Source: Planctomycetia bacterium
GTDB lineage: Bacteria > Planctomycetota > Phycisphaerae > Phycisphaerales > UBA1924
NCBI GenBank assembly: GCA_005776545.1
Contig: SXOY01000164.1
Span: 1-13,288, forward strand
Length of the DNA stretch: 13,288 nucleotides
Direction of reading: 5' to 3'
The notes under the pieces were generated by a model that was not told the origin of the DNA, did not search any database, and saw only the letters and a program-made list of their open reading frames with translations. The translations under genes were made by a program, and so were the position numbers. Of this stretch, positions 1 through 6,842 are shown piece after piece; position 1 is the stretch's first letter; each line of letters begins with the position of its first letter.

Positions 1-956
1 ATGTACGCCCACATCCCACCGTTTGCGATTCCCAGGTCAGTTTGCACTGTCACAGGTGTCACACCCGGATTCGCAAGCACAAAGTTGCCAGCCGCATTGG
101 AATTGGCAGTTGTCGCGCCGATCGCAACTTCAAGCCACGGGAAAGTCATCAACACCGGCGGATTACCAGCATGATCCGCTGTGGATCCTGGTGTCGCCCA
201 CGCCTGCACCTGTCCGGTCACATCAGCATGCACCACTTCATTGCGAACCGCTTTCAAACCAGTTCCGGCGGCGTCAACAAAGAACGAATATTTCAGACGC
301 GTCTCCCCGTCATACCCAATCTGCGGCTGCTCTCCCACAAATTTCCACGCGCGCACTGGTGTGATCAAATTAGGAAGATCGCCTTCGCCATAGAACATCA
401 CAAGCTCAGGCTTGGACCACACCGGAAGATCTTTCCACTCCGCGATATTCCGCACAAACGCCAACGCCTGCACCGCATCAACTCTGTCAGCTGCAATGTC
501 CGCCACATCTCCCTGCGCCAATCGTGAACCAACCGACACAACCACAGGCAACCCGCCATTTGGACGATCGACAAGCACGGTGACCATGGCGTAACCAAAT
601 TCAACATCCACTCCACCGATCGACTGCTTGAAAACAAACACCTTGAATTTGCCATGCGCGGCATCTTCAGATCCCGTCAACGTTAATTCAAGATTCGGTA
701 CTCCAAAAGCCCCGCTGTGCAAAGCCACAAAATTCCTGGCCGCCGCTTCAGGTGTGTTCCCCTCGGTCATCGGCACGCCCGAGATCGAAGCAATGCGGCC
801 GTTGATCCAGCTCACCTGCGTGCCCGGATACAGCGAGAGCAACTGTGTAGTCGCCTGCGGCAATTCATCGCCGCGGCCATCGCCACGCTGCGGAACAGCC
901 ATCGCACTTCCCGCCGCAATCATAAGCAAACACGCCAGTTTTGAGACATTTCGCAT
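1..956 (-). CDS. Exported protein with FTP/PepSY-like propeptide region, 3' end beyond window
   Basis: This reading frame stays open for 318 codons from an ATG at 956 to the window edge, so only the N-terminal part is visible. A GAGGAG Shine-Dalgarno lies 7 nt before the ATG. Residues 1-20 are a clear signal peptide (positive start, hydrophobic LACLLMIAAG core, cleavage after AMA). Residues about 70-150 (AARNFVALHSGAFGVPNLEL, then KVFVFKQSIGGVDVEFGYA and VVVSVGSRLA) resemble the FTP/PepSY propeptide fold that precedes M4/M36 metallopeptidases. Residues about 245-318 look like a carboxypeptidase-regulatory-like beta domain (GQVQAWATPG, then NAAGNFVLANPGVTPVTV). If the family assignment holds, a catalytic or adhesive domain would follow off-window. 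Being a secreted planctomycete protein it may also end in a dockerin, but that cannot be seen. The signal peptide is certain; the function is a guess. Confidence 0.82.
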   Translation of the reverse strand, partial: MRNVSKLACLLMIAAGSAMAVPQRGDGRGDELPQATTQLLSLYPGTQVSWINGRIASISGVPMTEGNTPEAAARNFVALHSGAFGVPNLELTLTGSEDAAHGKFKVFVFKQSIGGVDVEFGYAMVTVLVDRPNGGLPVVVSVGSRLAQGDVADIAADRVDAVQALAFVRNIAEWKDLPVWSKPELVMFYGEGDLPNLITPVRAWKFVGEQPQIGYDGETRLKYSFFVDAAGTGLKAVRNEVVHADVTGQVQAWATPGSTADHAGNPPVLMTFPWLEVAIGATTANSNAAGNFVLANPGVTPVTVQTDLGIANGGMWAY

Positions 957-992
957 GATCGAACTCCTCGTGCTTCCAAAAACCAAGATTGG

Positions 993-1013
993 TCAGCCCA
1001 TTGAAAAGGCTGA
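993..1013 (-). repeat. Inverted repeat (hairpin), third in a row in this gap
   Basis: TCAGCC at 993-998 pairs perfectly with GGCTGA at 1008-1013 around a 9-nt loop. On the minus strand it lies between the sugar dehydrogenase stop and the start of the exported protein, and a run of five T follows about 12 nt downstream. It is too short to be sure it forms a terminator. Confidence 0.35.
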
Positions 1014-1024
1014 CACTCACAATT

Positions 1025-1044
1025 GCACCACGGACCCGTGGTGC
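1025..1044. repeat. Perfect 9-bp inverted repeat
   Basis: GCACCACGG at 1025-1033 is the exact reverse complement of CCGTGGTGC at 1036-1044, with only 2 nt between; an 8-bp stem with a 4-nt loop is the likely RNA form. It lies between two same-strand genes, next to another strong hairpin. It could be part of a terminator or mRNA processing structure, or a dyad operator for the downstream gene. Confidence 0.5.
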
Positions 1045-1055
1045 CTCAAAGAAAT

Positions 1056-1085
1056 CAGGCTCGACCGGTCTCCCGATCGAGCCTG
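1056..1085 (-). terminator. Terminator-like hairpin after the sugar dehydrogenase gene
   Basis: CAGGCTCGA at 1056-1064 pairs with TCGAGCCTG at 1077-1085, a perfect 9-bp stem with a 12-nt loop. It begins 12 nt downstream of the TAA of the sugar dehydrogenase gene on the minus strand. The following bases, ATTTCTTTG, are T-rich but not a clean U tract, so it may be a weak terminator or an mRNA-stabilising 3' structure. Confidence 0.5.
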
Positions 1086-1097
1086 CAAATGTCACTC

Positions 1098-2567
1098 TTA
1101 TGGACACCCTTCGCTGAACGCATCTACAAAATCCAGATAATCAAAGAAGTCGATCGCTGTATCCCCGTTGAAATCGGACGATGGCAGATTGCTCGAGAAC
1201 GCATCTACAAAGTCCAGATAGTCAAAGAAGTCAAGCGCTGTGTCCCCGTTGAAGTCTGCCAGACACTGACACTCATCGGGGATTCCATCGCTATTGGTAT
1301 CAACACTCCGCCCAGTAGCAATGTCCGAACAATCCGCTCGTCCATTGGCATTGCAATCCGTGATCGGCGTCGTCGGCACGATCTTCAGCAGCGAACCGTT
1401 CGACCCGCTTCCTCGCATGCAGAAATACAACTCGCCATCATTATCTTCACCAAAGCTCGTCAGGCCCGCTCCCATCGCCAGCAACTGTGTAGCCACACCT
1501 GTTGACCGGTTGTACGAATAAATTCGACCCGTGCAGTAATCCCCGAATAGGTACAGACCCGCAAGGCTAGGAATTGCACATCCGCGATACACAAACCCAC
1601 CCGTGATCGAACACCCCGTGGCGTTCACCGGAGGAATCGATGGCGTCGTGTGCCGATAGTTAAACAGTGGCATCGTCAAACTCGTCGCATTACACGTACA
1701 TCCCGTCAGCCCGGTGCAATTCAGACCTTCCATACACCGCCAGCCGTAGTTCCTTCCGCCCGCCGCGCCCGCCGGTTGAAAGTTCACTTCCTCATACTGA
1801 TTCTGCCCGACATCAGCAATCCACAAATCACCAGTGACCCTGTCAAAACTCGGCCGCCACGGATTGCGAAGTCCGTACGCCCAGATTTCCGCGCCCGGAG
1901 TGCCCGCCGCTCCAAACGTGTTGGTCGGCGGAATCCGGTAGTTCTTGTTTGGATCCGCGGGGAAATCATCGCCATTCACATCAAGCCTCAGCATCTTTCC
2001 CAGAAACTGCGTCTCCCCCGCATTGTTGATCATCTGCGCCCGGTTCCCCGGATCATTGCCACTGCCTCCGTCACCGGATGCAACATAGAGATAACCGTCC
2101 GGACCGAAATCCAGCCAGCCCCCGTTGTGATTGTCAAACGGCTGCGCATAACTCAAAATCACACGCCGGCTCGCCGAATTGGCCACGTCTGGATTCGCCG
2201 ACACCGTGTACTCATCAATAAACGTTGTTCCGCCCGTCCCTGTATAATTTATGTAAAACTTACCATTGTTTGCATAATCCGGATGAAACGCCATCCCGAG
2301 CAACCCTTGCTCATCAGCCGTCGTCACCGGAGACACCTGCAAAAACGGTGTGGCGTTAAACACCCCGTTCTTGATGATCCGGATACGTCCAGTCTGCAAC
2401 GCGCCGATTCGCTGCTCCACAAGGAAAAGCCTCGTCGTCAAATCGCCCGGCGATTGCAGTGCCTGCAATGGTCGCGCATCCGTCGCCGGTCCGATCGCCT
2501 GCGTTGTCACCTGCGCGTTCGCGCCAGCGCACAACAACACACTCACTGCTAATGCCAGTTTCAACAT
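1098..2567 (-). CDS. PQQ-dependent sugar dehydrogenase (GSDH family) with C-terminal dockerin
   Basis: A 489-residue exported protein. The chosen ATG (2567) has GGGAG just upstream and starts a signal peptide, MLKLALAVSVLLCAGANAQ; an ATG 16 codons upstream (2615) would bury it. The body is a beta-propeller of the glucose/sorbosone dehydrogenase (GSDH, HHIP-like) family: RLFLVEQ, GLLGMAFHPDY, DNHNGG with the catalytic-type His at about 147, GPDGYLYVASGDGG, LGKMLRLD, YGLRNPWRPSFD, WIADVGQNQYEEVN, GRNYGW and GGFVYRG. Family members oxidise sugars or polyols with PQQ, normally outside the cytoplasm. A Cys-rich D-C-N-A-N-G / G-I-P-D-E-C linker and a two-repeat dockerin ending in GCP complete the protein. 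It lies on the same strand as, and upstream of, the exported protein at 1-956, with hairpins between. The enzyme family is very likely; the substrate is unknown. Confidence 0.93.
   Translation of the reverse strand: MLKLALAVSVLLCAGANAQVTTQAIGPATDARPLQALQSPGDLTTRLFLVEQRIGALQTGRIRIIKNGVFNATPFLQVSPVTTADEQGLLGMAFHPDYANNGKFYINYTGTGGTTFIDEYTVSANPDVANSASRRVILSYAQPFDNHNGGWLDFGPDGYLYVASGDGGSGNDPGNRAQMINNAGETQFLGKMLRLDVNGDDFPADPNKNYRIPPTNTFGAAGTPGAEIWAYGLRNPWRPSFDRVTGDLWIADVGQNQYEEVNFQPAGAAGGRNYGWRCMEGLNCTGLTGCTCNATSLTMPLFNYRHTTPSIPPVNATGCSITGGFVYRGCAIPSLAGLYLFGDYCTGRIYSYNRSTGVATQLLAMGAGLTSFGEDNDGELYFCMRGSGSNGSLLKIVPTTPITDCNANGRADCSDIATGRSVDTNSDGIPDECQCLADFNGDTALDFFDYLDFVDAFSSNLPSSDFNGDTAIDFFDYLDFVDAFSEGCP
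1101..1265 (-). other. Dockerin module (two calcium-loop repeats) of the sugar dehydrogenase
   Basis: Two repeats, each D-F-N-G-D-T-A-[L/I]-D-F-F-D-Y-L-D-F-V-D-A-F-S, form the C-terminus. Each fits the 12-residue dockerin/EF-hand loop, with acidic or Asn residues at loop positions 1, 3, 5, 9 and 12. One Cys sits just before the first repeat and one is the penultimate residue of the protein; these could form a disulfide closing the module. This resembles the GC-type dockerin of Phycisphaerae, named from memory. Confidence 0.85.
1266..1358 (-). other. Cys/Asp-rich calcium-binding-like linker of the sugar dehydrogenase
   Basis: This stretch encodes D-C-N-A-N-G-R-A-D-C-S-D-I, then D-T-N-S-D-G-I-P-D-E-C-Q. 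The D-x-N-x-D-G and I-P-D-E-C signatures are like thrombospondin type 3 repeats and are frequent in planctomycete surface proteins. It joins the enzyme domain to the dockerin and probably binds calcium. Confidence 0.6.
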
Positions 2568-2834
2568 GATCTCTCCCTTGACGACCCAAGCAACCGCCTG
2601 CCACAGTGTGCTCAAGTACTCTCTTTTCCAAATTTCTAGTTCTAGGTCCGCCTGATTCGCAAAAAATCCCCGCTTGGTTCCCTAAAAGAACCGCAGCCGT
2701 TTGGATTTCATCCTCTTCTCGGGCAACCGGATTCTCCAATCCAGCCAGCCCGCAGAATACCAACTCGCGTCCGAATTTCCAACACCTTAATCTATATCGG
2801 ACGCATTTTGACCCCGCCAAAGGTCCACCACCAC
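2568..2834. other. Intergenic region between DAHP synthase and the sugar dehydrogenase
   Basis: This 267-nt gap separates two minus-strand genes and should hold the end of the DAHP synthase transcript and the promoter of the sugar dehydrogenase. It contains the inverted repeat listed at 2767-2804. A weaker 5-bp hairpin (GGTTC/GAACC, about 2680-2700) is followed on the minus strand by a run of six T about 10 nt later. I could not pick a convincing -35/-10 pair and see no small gene. Confidence 0.5.
2767..2804. repeat. Perfect 8-bp inverted repeat downstream of DAHP synthase
   Basis: GCGTCCGA at 2767-2774 is the exact reverse complement of TCGGACGC at 2797-2804, separated by a 22-nt AT-richer loop. 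It begins about 30 nt after the DAHP synthase stop on the minus strand. There is no T run after it on that strand, so a 3' mRNA structure or a protein-binding dyad is as likely as a terminator. Confidence 0.45.
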
Positions 2835-4214
2835 TTATACCCGCCCAGCCCCCAACCGTCCGGCCAGCAAGAACGCTATCTCTAATGCCTGCGCATAGTT
2901 CAGCCTCGGATCGCACACCGAATTGTAATTCTCCCCCAGCGTCGCCTCCGTCACTCCCGACGCCCCACCCACGCATTCCGTCACATCCTCACCCGTCAAC
3001 TCAAAATGCACCCCTCCAAGATGTGCCCCCGCCCTGGGCAAAACCTCAATCGTCTCTTCAAGTTCCCGCTCAATCGCCTCAAAATTCCTGGTCTTCACCC
3101 CAGTCGAAGTCGTCACACCATTCCCGTGCATCGGATCACACACCCACAACACCTTCGCCTCAGACTTCACCACCGCCTCCACCACCCCCGGCAACACGCT
3201 CGCCACCCGCTCCGCACCCATCCGCGTGATCAACACGATCTTCCCTGCCTCATTCTCTGGATTCAAAACTCTGCACAACTCCACCACTTCTCCTGCCGTC
3301 GCCTTCGGCCCCACCTTCACACCCACCGGATTTGCAATCCCGCGGAAAAACTCAATATGTGCCCCATCAAGCTGCCGCGTTCGCTCGCCCACCCACGGCA
3401 TATGCGTCGTCAAGTCATACCACCCCGTGCGCCGCGGCACGCGCCTGGTCTGCGCTGCCTCATAATGCAGATTCAACCCCTCATGGCTCGTGAAAAATTC
3501 CACACGCGACAAATCCGCGACATCGCCTTCGCCAATCGCCGCCATAAACCGCATCGCCTGCGTCAGCCCCTCCACCATCTTCTCATATTCGCCGCGCCTC
3601 TGCGCTGACAACGTCGCGTGCTTGAAGAAACTTAAGTTCCAGTATTCCGGGTGATGCAAATCCGCAAACCCGCCCGCCGCCAGCGAACGAATAAAATTCA
3701 ACGTCGTCGCCGCCCGCTCATACGCCGCCACCATCGCAAATGGATCCGGCCGCCGCGACTGCTCATTAAACTCCGGTCGATTAAACAAATCGCCAAAGTA
3801 ACTCGGCAGCGTCACCTGCTTCCCATCCACCACTTGCATCTCGCTCGAACTCGACCGCGGCTTGGCATACTGCCCCGCAAATCGCCCCACGCGAATCACC
3901 GGCTTGTGCCCACCCAAGACCAACACCAGCGACATCTGCAACAGAATCTTCAGCTTCGCCGCAATCGCCTCCGGTGTGCACTCCTCCATCCGCTCCGCAC
4001 AATCTCCACCCTGAAGCAAAAACCGCTTCCCAACCTGAGCCTCCGCCACCTGCGACTTCAGCCGCTCAATTTCCCAGCTCGTCACCAACGGCGGCAACCC
4101 GGCTAGCTTCTCCGCCGCCAGACCGACAGCCCCCGCATCCGGATATTCCACCTTCTGCGCCTCGGCCTTCTTCTTCCAGCTCTGCGGCGACCAACTTGTA
4201 TTCTCTGCTGCCAA
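2835..4214 (-). CDS. aroG: Class II 3-deoxy-7-phosphoheptulonate (DAHP) synthase
   Basis: This 459-residue protein condenses phosphoenolpyruvate and erythrose 4-phosphate, the first step of the shikimate pathway, in the cytoplasm. It is of the class II (plant/mycobacterial) type: LLQGGDCAE, GRFAGQYAKPRS, FFTSHEGLNLHYE, RGIANPVGVKVGP, LITRMGA, CDPMHGN, HFELTGEDVTEC and CDPRLNY all occur in order. The expected metal ligands are C72, H363, E405 and D435. Length is normal for the class and nothing is missing. The start is a TTG at 4214 with GGGGAG 8 nt upstream; no ATG lies near the start of the domain. It stands alone, divergent from the Bro-N protein and far from other aro genes. The symbol follows the mycobacterial class II enzyme; the paralogue name is uncertain. 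Confidence 0.97.
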   Translation of the reverse strand: MAAENTSWSPQSWKKKAEAQKVEYPDAGAVGLAAEKLAGLPPLVTSWEIERLKSQVAEAQVGKRFLLQGGDCAERMEECTPEAIAAKLKILLQMSLVLVLGGHKPVIRVGRFAGQYAKPRSSSSEMQVVDGKQVTLPSYFGDLFNRPEFNEQSRRPDPFAMVAAYERAATTLNFIRSLAAGGFADLHHPEYWNLSFFKHATLSAQRRGEYEKMVEGLTQAMRFMAAIGEGDVADLSRVEFFTSHEGLNLHYEAAQTRRVPRRTGWYDLTTHMPWVGERTRQLDGAHIEFFRGIANPVGVKVGPKATAGEVVELCRVLNPENEAGKIVLITRMGAERVASVLPGVVEAVVKSEAKVLWVCDPMHGNGVTTSTGVKTRNFEAIERELEETIEVLPRAGAHLGGVHFELTGEDVTECVGGASGVTEATLGENYNSVCDPRLNYAQALEIAFLLAGRLGAGRV

Positions 4215-4222
4215 AATAAATG

Positions 4223-4228
4223 CTCCCC
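4223..4228 (-). promoter_or_regulatory. Shine-Dalgarno deciding the TTG start of DAHP synthase
   Basis: GGGGAG on the minus strand sits 8 nt before the TTG at 4212-4214. The first in-frame ATG would remove conserved N-terminal sequence, so this site fixes the unusual start codon. Confidence 0.65.
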
Positions 4229-4353
4229 AGGATTTCGTGCAAGGCTAGCCCTCAATATCCAGCATCGTCTGCATCGCCCCAACCCTGCAAGAACACTCGC
4301 AATTTTCCCTCATTTCCGCGGCCAAACCCCACACGGCAAACACCGATTTGTTG

Positions 4354-4359
4354 TATAAT
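4354..4359 (+). promoter_or_regulatory. Possible -10 element upstream of the Bro-N/DinD-like gene
   Basis: TATAAT is an exact match to the sigma-70 -10 consensus and lies 81 nt before the ATG at 4441, in the divergent gap with DAHP synthase. No good -35 hexamer is found 16-18 nt upstream, so the call rests on one hexamer. Confidence 0.3.
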
Positions 4360-4440
4360 TCCAGACATCAAAACCACCTTGAGCCACTCACCGCTAACCC
4401 ACCAGCAATTGAGCAGCTCATCCCGCGAAGGAAAGCTCGA

Positions 4441-5307
4441 ATGAAAATCGTCCCCGCCGCATTCGAAGGCCAAAACATCCGCCGCATCTACGATGAAAAG
4501 ACCGAAACCTGGCTTTTCTCAGTCGTAGACATCATCCAGGTCCTCACCCAACAGCCCGACTTTCAGGCTGCCCGTAATTACTGGAAAGTGCTGAAAAACA
4601 GGCTCAAAGCGGAAGGAAGTCAATCGGTTACAAATTGTAACCAGTTGAAACTGCCCGCCGAAGACGGCAAACTCCGCCTCACCGACGTCGCCAACCCTGA
4701 AACCCTCCTCCGCCTCGTCCAAAGCGTCCCCAGTCCCAAGGCCGAACCAATCAAACTCTGGCTCGCCAAAGTCGGTTACGAGCGGATGCAGGAAATGGCC
4801 GACCCCGCCCAGGCTCTCGACCGCGCCCGCGAAACCTGGCAGAAACACGGCCGCAGCGAGAAGTGGATTCAGCAGCGGATGACCGGTCAGGAAACCCGCA
4901 ACAAACTCACCGACTACTGGTCAACGCACGACATCAAACAGGGCGAAGAATTCGCCATCCTCACCAACATCATCCACGAAGAGTGGTCCGGTGTCAGCGT
5001 GAAGAAGCACAAAGAAATCAAGAACCTCAAGAACCACAATCTGCGCGATCACATGACCGAGGCCGAACTCATCTTCACCGCCCTCGCCGAACTCTCAACT
5101 CGCCAGATCGCCGAGACCACCGACGCCAGCGGCATGCCCGCCAATCAGATCGCCGCCAAGATCGGCGGCAACATCGCCAAAAAAGCTCGCCTCGAACTCG
5201 AAGGCAAGACCGGCAAAAAAGTAGTCACCGGCGAAAATTTCCTCCCGGCCGCCCGCACTCGACACTTCGAAGGAAAATCCGGAAAACAACTCCCCGGGGC
5301 AACCTGA
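4441..5307 (+). CDS. Bro-N domain / DinD-like protein
   Basis: A 288-residue soluble protein. Residues 1-115 match the Bro-N fold of phage antirepressors and BRO proteins (IRRIYDEKTETWLFSVVDII, RNYWKVLKNRL, KLRLTDVANPETLLRLVQSV, KLWLAKVGYERM). Residues 150-270 match the C-terminal region of DinD, the SOS-induced protein that in E. coli antagonises RecA filaments (LTDYW, EEFAILTNIIHEEW, KEIKNLKNHNLRDHMTEAEL, KIGGNIAKKAR, KTGKKVVTGENFLP). A DNA-damage or phage-response role is inferred from the family only. The ATG at 4441 is preceded by AAGGAAAG; an ATG at 4348 is in frame, but the added residues look non-coding. It ends 9 nt from the convergent lipoprotein gene. I saw no obvious LexA box and no other phage gene. 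Confidence 0.87.
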   Translation: MKIVPAAFEGQNIRRIYDEKTETWLFSVVDIIQVLTQQPDFQAARNYWKVLKNRLKAEGSQSVTNCNQLKLPAEDGKLRLTDVANPETLLRLVQSVPSPKAEPIKLWLAKVGYERMQEMADPAQALDRARETWQKHGRSEKWIQQRMTGQETRNKLTDYWSTHDIKQGEEFAILTNIIHEEWSGVSVKKHKEIKNLKNHNLRDHMTEAELIFTALAELSTRQIAETTDASGMPANQIAAKIGGNIAKKARLELEGKTGKKVVTGENFLPAARTRHFEGKSGKQLPGAT

Positions 5308-5316
5308 ACTTCAGTC

Positions 5317-5649
5317 TTATTTCGCCGGCGCCACACACTTGTCACACGCCATTCCCGCCGGCGCACACATGGCACACTTCACCATCAGTACGCCGTTCTC
5401 CGTGTAAATCGACATCTCGGTCTTGCAATCAGGACACTGATGCCGCTTGATCGTGACATTTGTGCCCGTGACCGATCGCCCGCTCTGCGTATGCACCTTC
5501 TGTACTTCGTCATAGCACATGCGGCACATCTCCTTCGTCCCCGCCGCGGGCGCAACCATCGTGTGCTTGCTGGATTCGCAGGCACAAAGCAAAATCCCCA
5601 TGCCAGCAACCGAAGCCAGAAGAATAGAACGAGAAAGTGAAGCACGCAT
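5317..5649 (-). CDS. Small Cys-rich lipoprotein with four CxxC motifs
   Basis: A 110-residue protein with a strong AAAGGAG Shine-Dalgarno 5-6 nt before the ATG. Residues 1-24 form a lipoprotein signal (SRSILLASVAGMGILLCAC) with a usable lipobox at LCA-C24. The mature part carries four CxxC pairs: C42/C45, C72/C75, C92/C95 and C102/C105, plus H53 and H70. This spacing suggests two zinc ribbons or a small metal-binding site. I do not recognise a named family. It is predicted to sit on a periplasm-facing membrane surface, where exposed CxxC pairs could bind metal or be redox-active; neither can be decided here. It is convergent with the Bro-N gene and separated by 188 nt from the acetyltransferase upstream on the same strand, so it probably has its own promoter. 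Confidence 0.8.
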   Translation of the reverse strand: MRASLSRSILLASVAGMGILLCACESSKHTMVAPAAGTKEMCRMCYDEVQKVHTQSGRSVTGTNVTIKRHQCPDCKTEMSIYTENGVLMVKCAMCAPAGMACDKCVAPAK

Positions 5650-5837
5650 CAGAAGCTCCTTTCAACAAGTTCAATCACATCGGATCGATCAATCGTCGCA
5701 CACGTCCATCATAGCCAAACCCGCCATCCATCCTTTCTCCAACCACTTGCTTCCCGCAGCGTGGCATCGACATTCCTGTCCATGTGCCTTTCCCTTCCTC
5801 CTCTGAACTCTCAACTCTGAGATTGCCTCATCTTCTG
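5650..5837. other. Intergenic region between the acetyltransferase and the lipoprotein
   Basis: This gap separates two minus-strand genes. It holds the lipoprotein's AAAGGAG site at its low-coordinate end and should contain that gene's promoter. I see a pyrimidine-rich stretch around 5780-5815 with repeated ACTCTCAACTCTG-like text, but no convincing hairpin, promoter pair or small gene. Confidence 0.4.
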
Positions 5838-6320
5838 CTACGCCTGAAGCCGCATTCCCATAAACACCGTATGTGGATCCGGATCCTCGTTGTACCTCGG
5901 AACATCCTTGAATCCAAGTGTTCGATAAAGCGCAATTGCAGTCTGCAGTTCCGGATCACTATCCAGCCTCATTTCAACATACCCAATCTCTCTCGCCTTG
6001 TCCAAGATCGCATCACACAGTCGCCGCCCAATATGTTGCCCGCGATATGCAGGCCGCACATACATCCGCTTCAATTCACAATTCCCCGCGAGCGCCAACG
6101 GTCGCACCGCCGCACACCCAATACACCCATCCCCATCCCACGCCAAGAAAATCGCCCCGCCCGGCGGCCCATATTTCCCCGGCAAAGTCGCCAACTCCTC
6201 ATCCGTCTTCTGATGCTCAAAACTACACGCCGCCAGATGCCGGATGCTTTGCATGTACTCAGCAAAAATCTCGCGAGCCTGCGAAATCTCTAGTCCCGTC
6301 ACTTCGCGAATCTGCACCAT
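5838..6320 (-). CDS. GNAT family N-acetyltransferase
   Basis: A 160-residue protein covering one complete GNAT domain, which transfers an acetyl group from acetyl-CoA to an amine. The core acetyl-CoA motif A is ELKRMYVRPAYRGQHIGRRL at residues 82-101, with the R-G-Q-x-I-G pyrophosphate loop. It is followed by LDKAREIGYVEMRLDSDPEL and the motif B signature ALYRTLGFKDV. The preceding strands, IFLAWDGDGCIGCAAVRPL, are typical. There is no signal peptide, so it is cytoplasmic. The substrate cannot be told from sequence. The ATG at 6320 has GGGGGA about 8 nt upstream. It begins 21 nt after the DUF1569 gene on the same strand and is probably co-transcribed with it. Confidence 0.92.
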   Translation of the reverse strand: MVQIREVTGLEISQAREIFAEYMQSIRHLAACSFEHQKTDEELATLPGKYGPPGGAIFLAWDGDGCIGCAAVRPLALAGNCELKRMYVRPAYRGQHIGRRLCDAILDKAREIGYVEMRLDSDPELQTAIALYRTLGFKDVPRYNEDPDPHTVFMGMRLQA

Positions 6321-6341
6321 GACAACATCCCCCGGATCGAC

Positions 6342-6830
6342 TCAGTCAACCACAAAGAAACTCAGATGCAACTGCGCATGCCCGCGATTCATCGCCTGCC
6401 ATTCCAGATGGGTCAGCGGCCCAAACAACGGATTAGGTATTGCCGGGACAGATTTCTTCATCCGCTCTATCGATCGCCGCAGCCTCCCCACTCCCTCTTC
6501 AGTAGTGAGCGGTTCAATTCCTTTAGTCCCACCTTCGATTTTCGGAATCTTCATCCCCGCTGGCATCTTGCCGCTCAAATACTCTTTGCGCTTAAAGCCC
6601 ACAAGAAATTTGATGAACCACGGTGGATTAATATCTTTGGGATACCCGTCATATGGATAGTCCATCCACGTCGCAATGTGCCCACACGCCTGACCCAGCG
6701 TCCAGTTGCCAAGCTTTTTCAATTTCCCCGCATGTTCCGCGGCAACCAGCATCTCAATATCCGCCAACACCGCATCAAGATCTGCAAACACAATCTGCCG
6801 CCGCCCTTGCACTTTTCCAGTATCAACCAT
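6342..6830 (-). CDS. DUF1569 domain protein (DinB-like)
   Basis: A 162-residue protein matching DUF1569 along its whole length: GRRQIVFADLDAVLADIEML near the N-terminus, NWTLGQACGHIATWMDY, MPAGMKIPKIEGG, LTTEEGVGRLRRSIERM, then NPLFGPLTHLEWQAMNRGHA and QLHLSFFV at the end. The family belongs to the DinB/YfiT-like four-helix bundles. H52 and the H-A-x-L-H-L-S-F motif are in the expected metal-site positions of that fold. The biochemical role of DUF1569 is unknown to me. No Shine-Dalgarno is obvious at the ATG, which starts 12 nt after the upstream membrane-protein gene, so translation may depend on coupling within the cluster. Confidence 0.88.
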   Translation of the reverse strand: MVDTGKVQGRRQIVFADLDAVLADIEMLVAAEHAGKLKKLGNWTLGQACGHIATWMDYPYDGYPKDINPPWFIKFLVGFKRKEYLSGKMPAGMKIPKIEGGTKGIEPLTTEEGVGRLRRSIERMKKSVPAIPNPLFGPLTHLEWQAMNRGHAQLHLSFFVVD

Positions 6831-6842
6831 GCCAGAATGATA

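Noticed and set aside
1119..1256. Near-identical DNA repeats (CATCTACAAARTCCAGATAR type) thought to be a mobile or CRISPR-like repeat
   Set aside because: They are in frame and encode the F-F-D-Y-L-D-F-V-D core of the dockerin repeats; copies occur only in pairs at gene ends without spacers.
1650..2552. 300-codon open frame on the plus strand
   Set aside because: It is antisense to the sugar dehydrogenase, whose domains are continuous; its product is Arg/His/Pro-rich without any domain pattern, as expected for a shadow frame.
2606..3229. Pro/Ser-rich 207-codon plus-strand frame
   Set aside because: It overlaps the 3' part of DAHP synthase and reads as low-complexity Pro/Ser because the plus strand there is C-rich.
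3651..4106. Arg/His-rich 151-codon plus-strand frame
   Set aside because: Antisense shadow of the DAHP synthase caused by strong strand composition bias.
4863..5450. 195-codon plus-strand frame within the Bro-N gene
   Set aside because: Arg/His-rich out-of-frame product overlapping two convergent genes with good domain matches.
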